Positions 1 through 12,356 of a stretch of 64,000 bases of DNA are shown here, piece after piece. The notes under the pieces are model-generated. The model had not been told where the DNA came from. It made no database searches and saw only the letters and a program-made list of their open reading frames with translations. Both the position numbers and the translations under genes were made by a program. Where the stretch lies: contig NC_088775.1 of the NCBI RefSeq assembly GCF_954871325.1, positions 19,073,561 to 19,137,560 on the forward strand. The letters are read 5' to 3'. Position 1 is the stretch's first letter; the number at the start of each line of letters is the position of its first letter. The stretch comes from Gordionus sp. m RMFG-2023. Taxonomy: Eukaryota > Nematomorpha > Gordioida > Chordodea > Parachordodidae.

Positions 1-227
1 TTTCAATAAATTAAAAAGAAAAAACTTGATGTTTAATATTTAAAATGATTAGATGAAAAAGAGAAATCTATTTTATTACTTAGAATCTTTTTTATATATT
101 TTGAGTCTTAGCCTTAATTTCAATAAAAAAATGTTTTTAGAGCCAATCCCCATTTTAACTTAATTTTCAGATTTAACTAAGTCAGTCGAAAAGTCGATAA
201 ATATAAAATTGTAACTTTCATGAAACT

Positions 228-670
228 CCATTCGCGATATGATAATGCATTCGCTATAATGCATTCGCTATAATGCATTCGCTATAATGCATTCGCTATA
301 ATGCATTCGCTATAATGCATTCGCCATAATGCATTCGCGATAATTCATTCGCTATAATGTATTCGCTATAATGCATTCGCTATAATGTATTCGCTATAAT
401 GCATTCGCGATAATTCATTCGCTATAATGTATTCGCTATAAAACATTCGCGATAACATTTTCGCGGTATTACATTCGCGCTAATACATTCGCTATAATAT
501 TTTCGCTGTATTATATTCGCTATAATGCATTCGCGGCAATGCATTCGCTATATTATATTCGCGATAATGCATTCGCTGTAATGCATTCGCTATAATATCT
601 TCGCGGTAATCGACATTTGCGATAATGCATTCGCGATAATACATTTCGCGCTAAAATTTTCGCGGTATTG
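228..670. repeat. 14-bp minisatellite (GCATTCGCTATAAT)
   Basis: About thirty degenerate copies of a 14-base unit, GCATTCGCTATAAT, run head to tail, with variants in which CGCT becomes CGCG or CGCC. Copies are most regular between 240 and 450 and decay toward 670. There is no open frame. Positions 1-227 before it are plain AT-rich sequence in which I see nothing. Confidence 0.95.
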
Positions 671-679
671 ACATGTAAC

Positions 680-1040
680 CGAAAATATTACCCTTCATAT
701 GATTTTCTTCCGAATTAAGCTTTACATTTTTAATTGCTGGTTCTTGAAAATTTTCTTCATCATCTAAAAAAAGGAATATTATTTAATAATTAAATCAACT
801 GTATACCTTTAATGGTAGAAGAATGAAACTTTTGACTTGGTAACCTGGGAACTGTTTAAAAGTTATTTAATAAATTTTTAAAAGTTTTAACCTTTTTTCT
901 GTCTTGCTTTAATTGTGCCATCTTGATAAATATATAAATATAAAATTAATTTATTTATAAACTATACCTTTTCTTGTAACATAATGTTTTATGTTACAAA
1001 TATTTGCTCGGGTTTTATCTGTTTCCTACAGGCACTCATT
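680..1040 (-). other. Possible tail of the gypsy-integrase locus, with intron-like intervals
   Basis: On the minus strand this stretch holds several short open segments separated by short AT-rich intervals with GT...AG ends, directly downstream of the integrase relic at 1060-1960. The segments are lysine-rich and one resembles the end of a gypsy integrase C-terminal domain. Either this is the decayed tail of the retroelement or the locus is a captured, intron-bearing gene of the GIN1/KRBA2 kind. I cannot decide from sequence alone. Confidence 0.3.
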
Positions 1041-1059
1041 AGCTCTACATTGCCTAAAT

Positions 1060-1960
1060 ATTGTTGTTAAAAATCATAATTTATACTTTTATCAATCCCA
1101 ACTTTTGTAAAAGGACCCATCCAAGGCCGTGTCATTTTCCCGCCCTTCCTATCAGCTCTACGGCTGTTCCAGATAAGCACCTTATCATTGATCTTATAGG
1201 GAGTATTTTTCCCAGTATTGCTGGTTCTGTAATCACTCTGCTGCTTGAGCTGGCTAAATTAATATTGCCTATGGCAATATTATGTATGTCTTGCATCTTT
1301 CAAACAACACTTTGAAAATGTTTTTCCCTATCCTTCTCCTCAACATTGTCAGGATCTATATCATAATCTTTATCATTCTTAAATATAATTAAGTATAAAA
1401 TATATAGTATATGATTTATAATAGCTTTATTATACCCATAAGCTTGTATTACTTTTCTACCATACATCAGCTCAAAGGGAGTGAATTTCGAAGATTCATG
1501 ATCAGATTGTGTTATAGGCTAATAATATGCCAGGCAAGGCATCTGTCCAGTCAATTGATCATCTTTAAAACACTTTAGAAGTGCATTTTGGATAATTCTA
1601 TTAACCCTTTCAACCATGCCATTTGCTTGAGGGTGATAAGCACTTGTCACCCTCTGCATGGTCCCCGTGAGTTTGTGATAATAAGTGCTAACTTCATTCA
1701 CAAACTCCCGTCCTTGATCATTAATTTGAATCTTAAAACTAAAATTAATATTTTATTATCAAATAAATCATACTTTTGCCCTGCCATATTGCATAGTAAT
1801 GAATAAAGGAATCTCGATACTGATTTAGCAGTTTTATCCTTAAAGGTATGGCTATAACATATTTGCTGAAGTAATAAACAGCTACTGCAATATATTTGTA
1901 GCCATCCTCACTTTCAGGCAAAGTACACAAATCCACTCCTATTTGTGACCATACCTGTTA
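1060..1960 (-). mobile_element. Ty3/gypsy integrase fossil (KRBA2/GIN-like)
   Basis: Minus-strand translation shows the parts of a retroviral-type integrase in order: the start of the catalytic core (IGVDLCTLPESEDGYKY), the core motif SAYHPQANGMVERVNR, a later helix region (FTPFELMYGRK) and the C-terminal small-barrel region (INDKVLIWNSRRADRKGGK then WMGPF). No gag, protease, reverse transcriptase or LTR is seen, so only the integrase end survives. It is broken, with several breaks, and looks old. The family is Ty3/gypsy, of the branch from which vertebrate KRBA2 and GIN1 were captured (inference from motif style). Confidence 0.8.
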
Positions 1961-2074
1961 TAAAATTTTTTTATCGTTATACTATATATATTATATTAAA
2001 AATAATTAATCTCGTTAATTAATTTTAGTGTGGTTAAAAGGTTAGAGATGGGCCAAGTAAAAAAATTAATAAAA

Positions 2075-3739
2075 ACTAGTAGAAAGCCCGTCAAAAATGA
2101 CTGGGAATGAGATTTTTATTCATGTTTAACGATAGATGTCATGCCAGGTTCAAGCTCACAGAAGCATCCAAGATCTTATAATTAAAAGTTTATCAAGCCC
2201 AGCTCAACCCTTAATAATTTGTAAAAGATATTCCCAAGTCAGGTGCAAGTTAATATTAATTTTGAGGTTTCAAGGCCAGTCTGAAAATTTTTTCCCGACT
2301 CGGAGATAGTTAAATTTTTAATATCATCACATGAAGGAGAAATATCTGATTTACCAATTAGTCTAATATGGAAAAAATCCGTAAGGGTAACTGGGAAGGC
2401 CTGGGCAACCACTTATTAGAGAATAAAAAAATAAAAATAACCGACTCTTATATACTTTTTTATAATATGATCAATTAAAATTATATCTAAAAAATAAATT
2501 ATTGTTTATTATATAGGGTTATTGTTGTTTTTCAGATAAATTTAATATATATCTTGTATTTCCGAAATTATTTGTCAAAGAATTTGATAAGGGATATATA
2601 TATTTTTATGTTAAGTAAAAAAAAATGCTATCTATTTAAATTACAAAAATGCCATTAAACACCAATGAAACTTATATGCAAATTATTTATATATTTTTTA
2701 AGATATTTTTTTTTATTGACATATAAATTTAGGATAATTTTTTTAAAAAATAATGAGGATTAATTATTATGTATTTGATAAAATTAAGAGCAAATCCTTG
2801 TTGACATTTTAATTTTTGATGGAAAAGCGACAAAATAAATCTGGGCGGTCGTCTGGAGAGGAAATAATTAATGTATAATTTTATATCATTTAGGGTTGTA
2901 GATAAAAGTAATAACGGATTAACAAAGCAGTGTACAAAACATATTACGTCCTGATAAAGATGATATGCCTATGCCTTGGTATACTGGTAAAAAAAGAAGG
3001 CAAAACGATATTTCTGTCAATGTCAGCATTGGTATCCCCCTCTAAAATAAAATCATGAACGACAATGTTAACTCAACCATAAAACGGTTGTAAGTATTGT
3101 TATAAAGGCCACGACAGAACTACTGCATATTTTTCCATTAATAAAGTTGATGAAATTAGTCGTACTGTACATTCAAGTTTGAACATTCTTCTAAATATAC
3201 ATGAAAATTTCTCAGCGGATAAAGTAATAATATTAACTCCTAGTGAAGTGAATGATAGTATGGAATTAAATGTTTATATTTGTTAAAAAATAGGCGGAGG
3301 TGGCATAGGGATTGTAGTAGTGGTGATAGAAATATCATTTAAAAAACTGGGTGAAAAAAAATAAACATAGATATAAAACATAAGATAAAAAAAAACAAAA
3401 TAAACCTCCAGATGAGTTCATTTCAAGCGTAGTTCTTTATTATATTGTCTACCAGTAACTCTAGAACGGGTAAGGCGTTTGTTTAATCGTCATTATTTTA
3501 TTTGCTTATCTTTAATAATAGATTCATCATGTTCTGTAGCAATGTGAGGGATTAGGGTTAGCCTAGAAAAATAAAGAAATCAGGCAAAAATATAAATAAA
3601 CTATCGTTGAAATTAACAAACATTAAAATAATGTAAACTAGTAGATGGGTCAATATTAGATGCATATTTCTAGTACTTGGAGGGCATCATCAAAAATTTT
3701 TTTAGGGGGACTTATCAAGCCTATTATGATATTCTAAAG
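2075..3739 (+). mobile_element. Decayed Helitron, copy 1
   Basis: This 1.66-kb block matches 28049-30504 along its whole length, so both are copies of one dispersed element. The 5' end carries the short hairpin CCCGTCAaaaaTGAC; the tail ends near TTCTAGTA and a following TATTATGATATTCTA block. Part of a Helitron replication-initiator (Rep) protein is legible at 3089-3286. I see no terminal inverted repeats and no target duplication, which fits a rolling-circle element. Exact ends are uncertain. Copy 1 keeps the empty target of the MITE found in copy 2 (GATTAGGG at 3550-3557). Confidence 0.6.
3089..3286 (+). pseudogene. Helitron Rep/helicase fragment
   Basis: An open segment of 65 codons with no ATG reads CKYCYKGHDRTT, then KVDEI and LNIHENFS, ending in a stop. 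Helitron proteins have the pattern KYLxKYxYKGHDRxxxS...DEI, which includes the tyrosines of the HUH-type Rep active site, followed later by LxIHLxN. Here the stretch between DEI and LNIHE is far shorter than in intact proteins, so the fragment is internally deleted. A weak upstream trace (NVNSTIKR) fits the preceding NVEVCNSIKAVKY block. It cannot be functional. Confidence 0.55.
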
Positions 3740-4560
3740 GTTTATTTTGCATTTGTTCATTATTAATGGCTGATATATCAATATTTGAACGATTATAAAG
3801 AGAAAATAAGATTGGGATAGTTTTCTAAAGTAAAAAAAAATCTCAAGTTAATTTTATAAGGTAGGATTAAAATAAAATACCATTTACAGACCAATTGGCA
3901 AACTTAAAAAAAATAGGATCCTTGTGAATAGGTATAGAATAATTTAAATAATATATAAATACCGTAATATGTATTTTTTTGGAATAAATATAAAATCCTA
4001 AAAATAGAAAACTCCGTTTAGTATTTTTTATTGAAAGAATAAAAAGGAGTATTGTTAAAAAAAGGTAGGATCCTTAAGAATAAATATATAATTTAATTGA
4101 ATAAAAATAAATATTGTAATATATATTGATTTTTTGGAATAGATAAAAAATCCTATATAAAATTATTTATAATAAAAATAATGTACTATGTATATTTTTT
4201 TTGTGCGTTATACAAAATAATCAGCAGGGATAATAGAGCAATAGTGGATCCGATAAAATGGTAAGCTTTTAAAAAAGTAGGATCCTTAAAAATTGTTATA
4301 TTAATTTAGTTAAATATTAAAAATGTACTTTGTATATTTTTCAGTTAGTTAGACAAAATATTCATAAGAGATAAAAGGACATATTGTGCAGCCTGACAAA
4401 ATGGATAGCCTTAAAAATAGGTAGGATGATTAAAATAATATAAATTTAATTAAAAAGTTAAAAAAATGACTTGCCTAAATTATTAAGACTTATCAGGAGA
4501 TAAAAAGTGATACTTTTGAATTATTCACTATTCATTTACATTTTCCAGAATTATTTTATG
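3740..4560. repeat. Degenerate tandem repeat around TAGGATCCTTA
   Basis: Four loosely spaced copies of a block with the anchor GTAGGATCCTTAA followed by an AT tract and TTTTTGGAATA occur near 3914, 4065, 4277 and 4421 (spacing roughly 145-210). No gene is visible here. Confidence 0.45.
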
Positions 4561-4889
4561 TTTGTTTGATATATTCTTAAATATTATTTTATATTTATTT
4601 GTGCGCAAAAGTTATGCGAATGAAACAAAATAAGATAAGGGTGATTTATTTTGTGAACATTTATAGAACCGGAGATTATATTGGAAGATAAGGTACAGCA
4701 AAAGCAACATTTATTATTTAAATTTCTCAATAGTATAAAAGTCTATGTAGCCGTTATATTAAAATGAATCCATTGTGTTAATTAAAACCATACAGCATCC
4801 TAAATTGTAACATTATTAGTCATCAATTTATTAATTTTAGTTACACAACAGTTTGGCTTAATTTTAATAATTCATAATCTAATTTATGA

Positions 4890-5360
4890 GATAGATGAGA
4901 CATTCAGTCTAATTTAACACAATTTAATAAACTTATTCAAATATTTAAAATTTTCAAACCAGGAAAATGTGATGAGAAATTCAGTTTAATTTAACACAAT
5001 TTAATAGACTTATTCAAATATTTAAAATTTTCAAAACAGGGAAATGTGATTGAATAAGGCAAATTATATGAAGTAGTTGCTTGAAATTTTGTGATACTTA
5101 GTGAAAGTAAGTGTTAAAGAGTAATCCAGTTTACATTGGTCATAATGTTTTTTGAACCACATATTCAGTTTAATTTAACATAATTTAATAGACTTATTCA
5201 AATATTTAAAATTTTCAAAACAGGAAATGTGATTGAATAGGGCAATTTATATGAAGTAGTTGCTTGAAATTTTGTGATATTTAGTGATACTTAGTGAAAG
5301 TAAGTGTTAAAGAGTAACCCAGTTTACATTGGTCATAATGTTTTTGAACCACATAAGATC
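4890..5360. repeat. Nested tandem repeat (about 80 bp and 185 bp)
   Basis: The phrase TTCAGTTTAATTTAACAC with its downstream ATTTAAAATTTTCAAA occurs three times. The last two copies are also followed by a repeated block containing GAAGTAGTTGCTTGAAATTT and CAGTTTACATTGGTCATAAT. One basic unit was therefore duplicated first and a larger unit later. Confidence 0.8.
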
Positions 5361-5929
5361 AACCTGCATTCAAATTTCCTATTTTTTAATTAACACTTTC
5401 TTGATTAAATTTACACAACGCTTTAATCTAATTAAAGAATCTCTCTTCTAAAATTATTAGCTCTTTCTCATATTCGTTTTTCATAATGTAAGAGAAATCT
5501 ATTTAAAAAAAAATTATAATATATATTAATAAATAAATCTTATACCTTTAATATTTTCCTTACAATAGGCAAAAAAGTCTTTAGGACAAGTTATTTGTTC
5601 GAGGCTCATACTCAGGAATTTGGTCTTGGGGGGGGGGGCTTTATCATTCATTTACTTACTTATCTTAATAATTCATGAAATTTTTAAGAATTTTAAAAGG
5701 GATCGGCCGAAAATGTTTGATCGATTTGACATGGAATGGCAGAAATAAAATATTATTTTATTATTAGATATAAAAATGATGAATAAAAAAGTCAATAAGC
5801 GTATATTAGATTACAAAAATATAATATTATTATCCACTGGATCGGATTTCTAGTGATATATAAAAATATTTATTGTATAACAGCATGATTCACTTTAGTC
5901 GTTTTAATTTAACATAAAATACGGCAATT
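5361..5929. other. AT-rich spacer, no gene seen
   Basis: Nothing recognised apart from an 11-base G run at 5628-5638. Confidence 0.6.
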
Positions 5930-6085
5930 CGTAGTTTATTCATTTTAACTTTATATTATAAATCATCCTATTTCGCAACATTTTATCATAATATCATTAA
6001 TTTGCGCAATTCGTAGTTTAGTCATTGCAATTCGCAATTTACCTGGCAATTCGTAGTTTTTAGCAATTCGTATTTTAGACTATAT
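5930..6085. repeat. Outlying block of the GCAATTCGTAGTTTAGTC satellite
   Basis: Four or five worn copies of GCAATTCGTAGTTTAGTCAT, the unit that forms the large array at 8011-10880, lie here about 2 kb away from it. The end of this block (CGCAATTTACCTGGCAATTC) matches the end of the large array near 10830, so the two may once have been joined or one may be a copy of the other. Confidence 0.8.
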
Positions 6086-8010
6086 CATAAACAATGACAT
6101 CTATTTGAATCGGTTATTAGGAGATTTATAAAGATAAATTTGGTGGAGTTTTCTAGTAAATCATGGTTAAATTATGAAATAAATAAGGAGAGTGGAGATA
6201 ATCAGCTAATAAAATCCAACAGTCTAAAATAAAGTAATATAAATAGTGCACCAATAATGATAAATGATTATATTTATAATTACGAATATATTTCTTTTTG
6301 TTTTGAATTATTTTGATATTGTAAATAAAAGTATAATATATGTATTGTTAATAGTTTTAAAAAAATCCTCGAGACCCATTTAGTTAAATTGGTTTAACTG
6401 AATATCTTAAATTGAAATATATAGTTAAAATTATAAATTATGGAATATCTTCAAATTATTTTTTTAAAAATATTTATTATCTTATCCGTTAGCCGAATGT
6501 TTTTAATTATTTTAAGCAGCTATTTACAGGCCTCCAAAACTTGCTTGATATTATTTTTTAATAATATATAGAAGTCTACAGGAGAATAGTAATATATTTT
6601 ATTTAAATGAATGATAAACATAATTTCAAAAATAAAATATTACAATGCCATAAACGGGTTACAACAACGAGTATTATAATTGGCTACTGATTAGATGTAA
6701 GTTCGTTGTCTTGGTAATTATAAGCTATATCACATGGATTCTTTCATATTTATAAATATAATTTTTTAATATAAGTAGATGATCCTTACAGCGCTCGTAC
6801 ATTTAACATTTCAACTAGCGTTTAAAAATGCTAATAATATATTCCTAGCAATGGTTTTCAGCTGTATATTGTTCAAAAGAAAAACCACCATTCTTAACCA
6901 AAAATCATAAAGGTTTAGATTAAACATTTTTATATAAAAGAATTTTAGCTGGCAGGGTCCTATCTATGCTAAATTAAAATTATAATTCAGAAGAACATCG
7001 CAAAAAAACAATTTATTAGCTTAAATACTTTTTAAATCTCACATCTTGAGAATTAATATTTAATTATATTAATTGTAAAAATATTTAGCTGTGATTAAAT
7101 GTCAAATGTAAAGTATATTTCACAAATAATATTTTTTAATAATTTGAGATAATTTATCAGGTTTATAGATATTATTTTATAATAAAGGAGAAATAAGGTG
7201 ATTTTATTTACAAAACCTTCATTTCTATAGAAAACTATTTAAATTTACTAATTTAATATTTATAAAATAAAATTGAGATAGAATTTTTACATTTATGATT
7301 ATAACTTTTTAATATGTTAGTAGAACTATGGATATCCTGAGCTTGCAACAAGAAAAAAAATTGCTATCGTAATATTCCTTTTTTATTTATAAAATATGCT
7401 ATAAAATATATTAATTTATATATGCTGTATTTAACATTTAGCGACAAAGAAGTCCCCTATCAAAAATCACAAGGAAATCCAAACAGATATCAATAATGTT
7501 TGTAAATTTATAAATTAAATTATTTATATAACTCATTTTTATTTTAAGTAAATTTATAATGTGCATTCATAACATAAAAAACAAAAAATCGGATGAAAAT
7601 TATTAATGCATCTTTATTTTGTAAATTTATGAACTAAATAAATTATTTATAATAAATATATATATTGAAATTAAATAAAATTAGTCAATAATTATAATTT
7701 TTTCTAAATATATATTTACATTTTTTTGATTCATATATTATGAAATTGTAAAATAAAATATCTCTTTAATATGTTATGTTATTTTTAATAATCTAAATTT
7801 TTTTCAATATATAGAGAGGATTATGTCTATAAACGCTAATAATTGCAATAAATTTTATAAATAAAATAGGAAAATGTTTAAATTTTGTATTAAGGCAGAG
7901 ATAGTATGAATGTAGGGTAATATAGTTAATAAAATCTTATATTTTTGACCAATTAAAACGATTAGCTATCATCATTATTTTCTATCAAAATCTAAATGTA
8001 ATGTTAATTA
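6086..8010. other. AT-rich spacer, no gene seen
   Basis: About 1.9 kb of very AT-rich sequence between the two satellite blocks. I see no open frame with recognisable content, no terminal repeats and no RNA gene. Confidence 0.5.
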
Positions 8011-10880
8011 AGGCAATTCGCAGTTTAGTCATTTTAATTTAAGATTAATACCGCAATTCGTAGTTTAGTCATTTTAATTTAACATAATATACGGTAATTC
8101 GCAGTTTTGTAATTTAAATTTAACATATATTGTATTTAATTTGACAAAAATTAAGGCAATTCGTATTTTAGTAATTATAATTTAACATTAACGCATTTCG
8201 AATAATTTAACGTTATATATTACAATTCGCAGTTTACCCATTATAATTTTACATCATATACTGTTTAGACAATTTAATATAATATTAAATATGGCAATTC
8301 ATAGTTTAATCATTTTAATTAAACATTAAATCGGCAATTCGTAGTTTAGTCATTTTATTTTAACATTAAAACGGCAATTCGTAGTTTAGTCACTTTATTT
8401 TAACATTAAACACTGCAATTCGTAGTTTAGTCATTTTAATTTAACATAAAATAAGGCAATTCGTAATTTAGTCATTATATTTTAACAATAAATATGGCAA
8501 TTTGTAGTTTAGTCATTTTAATCATACATAAAATACGGTAATTCGTAGTTAAGTGATGACAATTTATTATTAATTACCGCAATTCGTAGTTTAGTAATTT
8601 TATTTAACATTAAATATGACAATTCGCAGTTGGGTATTTAACATAAATTCGGCAATTCGTAGTTTAGTCACTATATTTTAACATTAAATACGGCATTCGT
8701 AGTTTAAATTTAACATTAAATACGGCAATTCGCAATTTAGTCATTATAATTTAAGAATAGATACGGCAATTCGCTGTTTAGTAATTATATTATAACATTA
8801 ATTATCGCAATAGGTAGTTTACTCATTATAATTCAATCATTAATTACCTAAATTCGTAGTTTAGTCAATATATTTTAACATTATATAGTGCAATTCGCAC
8901 TTTTTAGTCATATTATTTTACTCATTACGGCAATTCGTAGTTTAGTCATTTTAATTTAACAGTAATTACCGCAATTCGTAGTTTATTTTAACAATAAAAC
9001 GGCAATTCGTAGTTTAGTCACTTTATTTTAACATTAAATAGGGCAATTCGCAGTTTAGTCATTTTAATTTAAGATTAGATAGGGCAATTCGCAGTTTAGT
9101 CATTTTAATTTTACATAAAATACGGCAATTCGTAGTTTAGTCACTTTATTTTAACATTCGATACGGCAATTCGCAGTTTGTCATTTAATTTAAGATTTGA
9201 TGCTGCAATTCGCAGTTTAGTCATTTTAATTTTACATAAAATACTGCAATTCGTAGTTTAGTCACTTTATTTAAGATTAGATACGGCAAATCGTAGTTTA
9301 GTCACTTTATTTAAACATTAAATACAGTAATTCGCAGTTTAGTCATTTTAATTTATGATTAGATACGGCAATTCGTAGTTTAGTCACTTTATTTTAAGAT
9401 TAGATACGGCAATTCGTAGTTTAGTCACTTTATTATAATATTAAATACGGCAATTCGCAGTTTAGTCATTTTAATTTAAGATTAGATAGGGCAATTCGCA
9501 GTTTAGTCATTTTAATTTAACATAAAATACGGCAATTGGTAGTTTAGTCACTATATTTTAACATTAAATACAGCAATTCGCAGTTTAGTCATTTTAATTT
9601 ATGATTAGATACGGCAATTCGTAGTTTAGTCACTTTATTATAATACGGCAATTCGTAGTTTAGTCATGGTAGTTTAGTCACTATATTTTAACATTAAATA
9701 CAGCAATTCGCAGTTTAGTCATTTTAATTTATGATTAGATACGCCAATTCGTAGTTTAGTCACTTTATTTTAACATTAGATACGGCAATTCGTAGTTTAG
9801 TCACTTTATTATAATATTAAATACGGCAATTCGTAGTTTAGTCATGGTAGTTTAGTCACTATATTTTAACATTAAATACAGCAATTCGCAGTTTAGTCAT
9901 TTTAATTTATGATTAGATACGGCAATTCGTAGTTTAGTCACTTTATTTTAAGATTAGATACGGCAATTCGTAGTTTAGTCACTTTATTATAATATTAAAT
10001 ACGGCAATTCGTAGTTTAGTCACTTAATTTTGGCATTAAATACGGCAATTCGCAGTTTAGTCATTTTAATTTAACATAAAATACGGCAATTGGTAGTTTA
10101 GTCACTATATTTTAACATAAAATACAGCAATTCGCAGTTTAGTCATTTTAATTTATGATTAGATACGGCAATTCGTAGTTTAGTCACTTTATTTTAACAT
10201 TAGATACGGCAATTCGTAGTTTAGTCACTATATTTTAACATTAAATACAGCAATTCGCAGTTTAGTCATTTTAATTTATGATTAGATACGGCAATTCGTA
10301 GTTTAGTCACTTTATTTTAACATTAGATACGGCAATTCGTAGTTTAGTCACTTTATTATAATATTAAATACGGCAATTCGTAGTTTAGTCACTTTATTAA
10401 CATTAAATACGGCAATTCGCAATTTAGTCATTTTAATTTAACATAAAATACGGCAATTCGTAGTTTAGTCACTTTATTTTAATATTAAATACGGCAATTC
10501 GTAGTTTAGTCTCTTTATTTTAAGATTAGATACGGCAATTCGTAGTTTAGTCACTTTATTTTAAGATTAGATACGGCAATTCGTAGTTTAGTCACTTTAT
10601 TTTAAGATTAGATACGGCAATTCGTAGTTTAGTCATTTTATTTTAACATTAAATACGGCAATTCGCAGTTTAGTCATTTTAATTTAACATAAAATACGGC
10701 AATTCATAGTTTATTCTATTTAATTTAACATTATATACGGCAATTCGTAGTTTAGTCATCCAATCTTCCATAATTTTATCTAAATTTAACATTAATTTAC
10801 GCAATTCGTAGTTTAGACATGGCAATTCGCAATTTACCTGGCAATTCGTAGTTTATAGCAATTCGTATTTTAGTCATGGC
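8011..10880. repeat. Large satellite, unit of about 37-42 bp
   Basis: About 70 head-to-tail copies of a unit built as GGCAATTCGTAGTTTAGTC plus an AT-rich spacer such as ACTTTATTTTAACATTAAATA. The core is well kept while the spacer varies in length. The centre (about 9000-10700) is the most homogeneous and shows a higher-order repeat: a run of several variant monomers (CAGCAATTCGCAG..., then GATTAGATACGGC...) recurs as a block near 9590, 9700, 9870, 10110 and 10230. Edges are degenerate, as expected for an array kept uniform by unequal exchange. Confidence 0.97.
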
Positions 10881-10958
10881 CGAATAAGGTGAATATCTTT
10901 TTATGATCTTTTACAAACATGACTATATCTAAAGAATACTCATTTAGTATATCATGCT
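10875..10958 (-). pseudogene. Distal end of the ZSWIM/MULE-like frame split by the hAT element
   Basis: On the minus strand an open segment beginning HDILNEYSLDIVMF ends at a stop inside the last unit of the satellite. Its first codons lie in the 8-bp target duplication of the hAT element (ATCATGCT), which is also the last part of the minus-strand frame at 18403-18681. The frame is continuous across one copy of the target site, so the two pieces were one reading frame before the insertion. The stop supplied by satellite sequence suggests the frame was already truncated. Confidence 0.5.
10951..10958. repeat. hAT target-site duplication, left
   Basis: ATCATGCT, identical to 18403-18410. Eight bases is the length made by hAT transposases. 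Confidence 0.9.
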
Positions 10959-11329
10959 CAGGTTTGGGCAGTATCGCGGATATTTGTATCTAAGATACAA
11001 GATACTTTTGTATCTTGTATCTTTTTTAAAATTTTGGAAAGTATCTTGTATCCAGTATCTAAGATACATATTATTTAAAAGTATTTGTATCTTAACCAAC
11101 TTTGTATTCAAAAAGATACAGATACTTTAAAAAAAATTTATATTGGTTAATTTAAATAGTATTAAAATTTAAAATGATATTTTTTAAGATTTAAATGAAA
11201 AATTTAATCAAAATTTAGATATTTTAAGATAATTTTTGATATATGAAGTTGATCGTCATATAGAAATTTGCTAACAATTAGAACTACCATATTTGAATCG
11301 TTTTATATCTGTCTATTTTAAAATTATGT

Positions 11330-12240
11330 AAGAAGAAAATAGAATAATATGTTTATCTTCGTCTTCAGATGATTCTTCAACCGAAAATTATAACAATAAA
11401 TTTAAACAACTCATACTTAATGGCAAATTTTTTGAAGTACTTCAAGATGATCATAATAAAGAAATTCATCGTGACTTTGGTATTGGCGAAAAAGTTATAG
11501 CAACTGTTACTAACTTTAAGAAAGCTTTCAAGGAGTTTGGATATTCTATGGAAGCTGTAGAGAATGACTTTGACATCAATGATGATGAATTATAGAATTC
11601 GAAATCATTGAAAGTATTATTTAATACTTCTTTAAAATTTATTTTGATATGGTAAATTTAGCAAAAAATTTTATTCAAATAAATTTACTTATTTGTTTAT
11701 TTAAGGGTCTAAAGAAGCCTCAATAACATTGCCTCAACACATTCGTTGTTTGTGCCATACGATAAGTCTGATTGTCACAACAGATGTAGAGAGAGCTATT
11801 AAGGATTCTCCTAACATTTCTAAAATTCATCATCCTGCAATAGCTAAATGTACTAAGCTATGAATGCAAATAATAGGCCTAAAACTGCAGAACTTATCAA
11901 AGCAGTTTTAGGAAAACAATTAGTTACACCTTGTTGCACTAGCTGGAATAGTTTGTATAGTCTTCATAGTTTATTAAAATTTAAAGGCGAACTTCCTAAA
12001 TTATGTCAAAAATTAGAATTTCCTAAATTAAGAGATATTGAAATTCAATATTTAGAAGAATATTGCAATATAATGGCCCCATTGGCTATAGCGATTGACA
12101 AAATACAGAGTGGAATCAACTGCTTATGGAGAATCAGCTCCAATTTAAATGTCGTTAAAAAAAATTACAAATTTAATTCAAACCAATCTACAATTTTGCA
12201 AACCATTAGCTGTTGCCATAGAAAATTATTTATATAAAAG
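11330..12240 (+). pseudogene. hAT transposase, 5' and central part
   Basis: Pieces in two frames follow the order of a hAT transposase of the large invertebrate ZBED-like group: PQHIRCLCHTISLIVTTDVE (usual form LPKHxRCAAHTLNLIxTxD), then AIAKCTKL, then an open frame from 11860 to 12237 with NANNRPKTAELI, TSWNSLYSLHSLLK (usual TRWNSLYDA), LEEYCNIMAPLAIAIDKIQS and a worn version of the LQGExNCxYGxLLPTL motif. At least one frame change separates the HIRC block from the later frame, and the Arg of TRWNS is Ser. The segment 11338-11595 is open but I do not recognise it. The C-terminal dimerisation part lies beyond the LTR insertion. Confidence 0.75.
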
Positions 12241-12356
12241 ATTTAAAAATATATATGATTTTGATAACAATTTTAAAAGTGCATTTTTGGCAACTATTTA
12301 AAAATCGGTGAAAAAGAAAAAAAATACTTTCAGGATTTGTTAATACATGAAGTTTT

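Noticed and set aside
228-670. Regular short repeats as a CRISPR array
   Set aside because: Units are directly adjacent with no unique spacers of constant length, the genome is eukaryotic and there are no cas genes. The same applies to 8011-10880.
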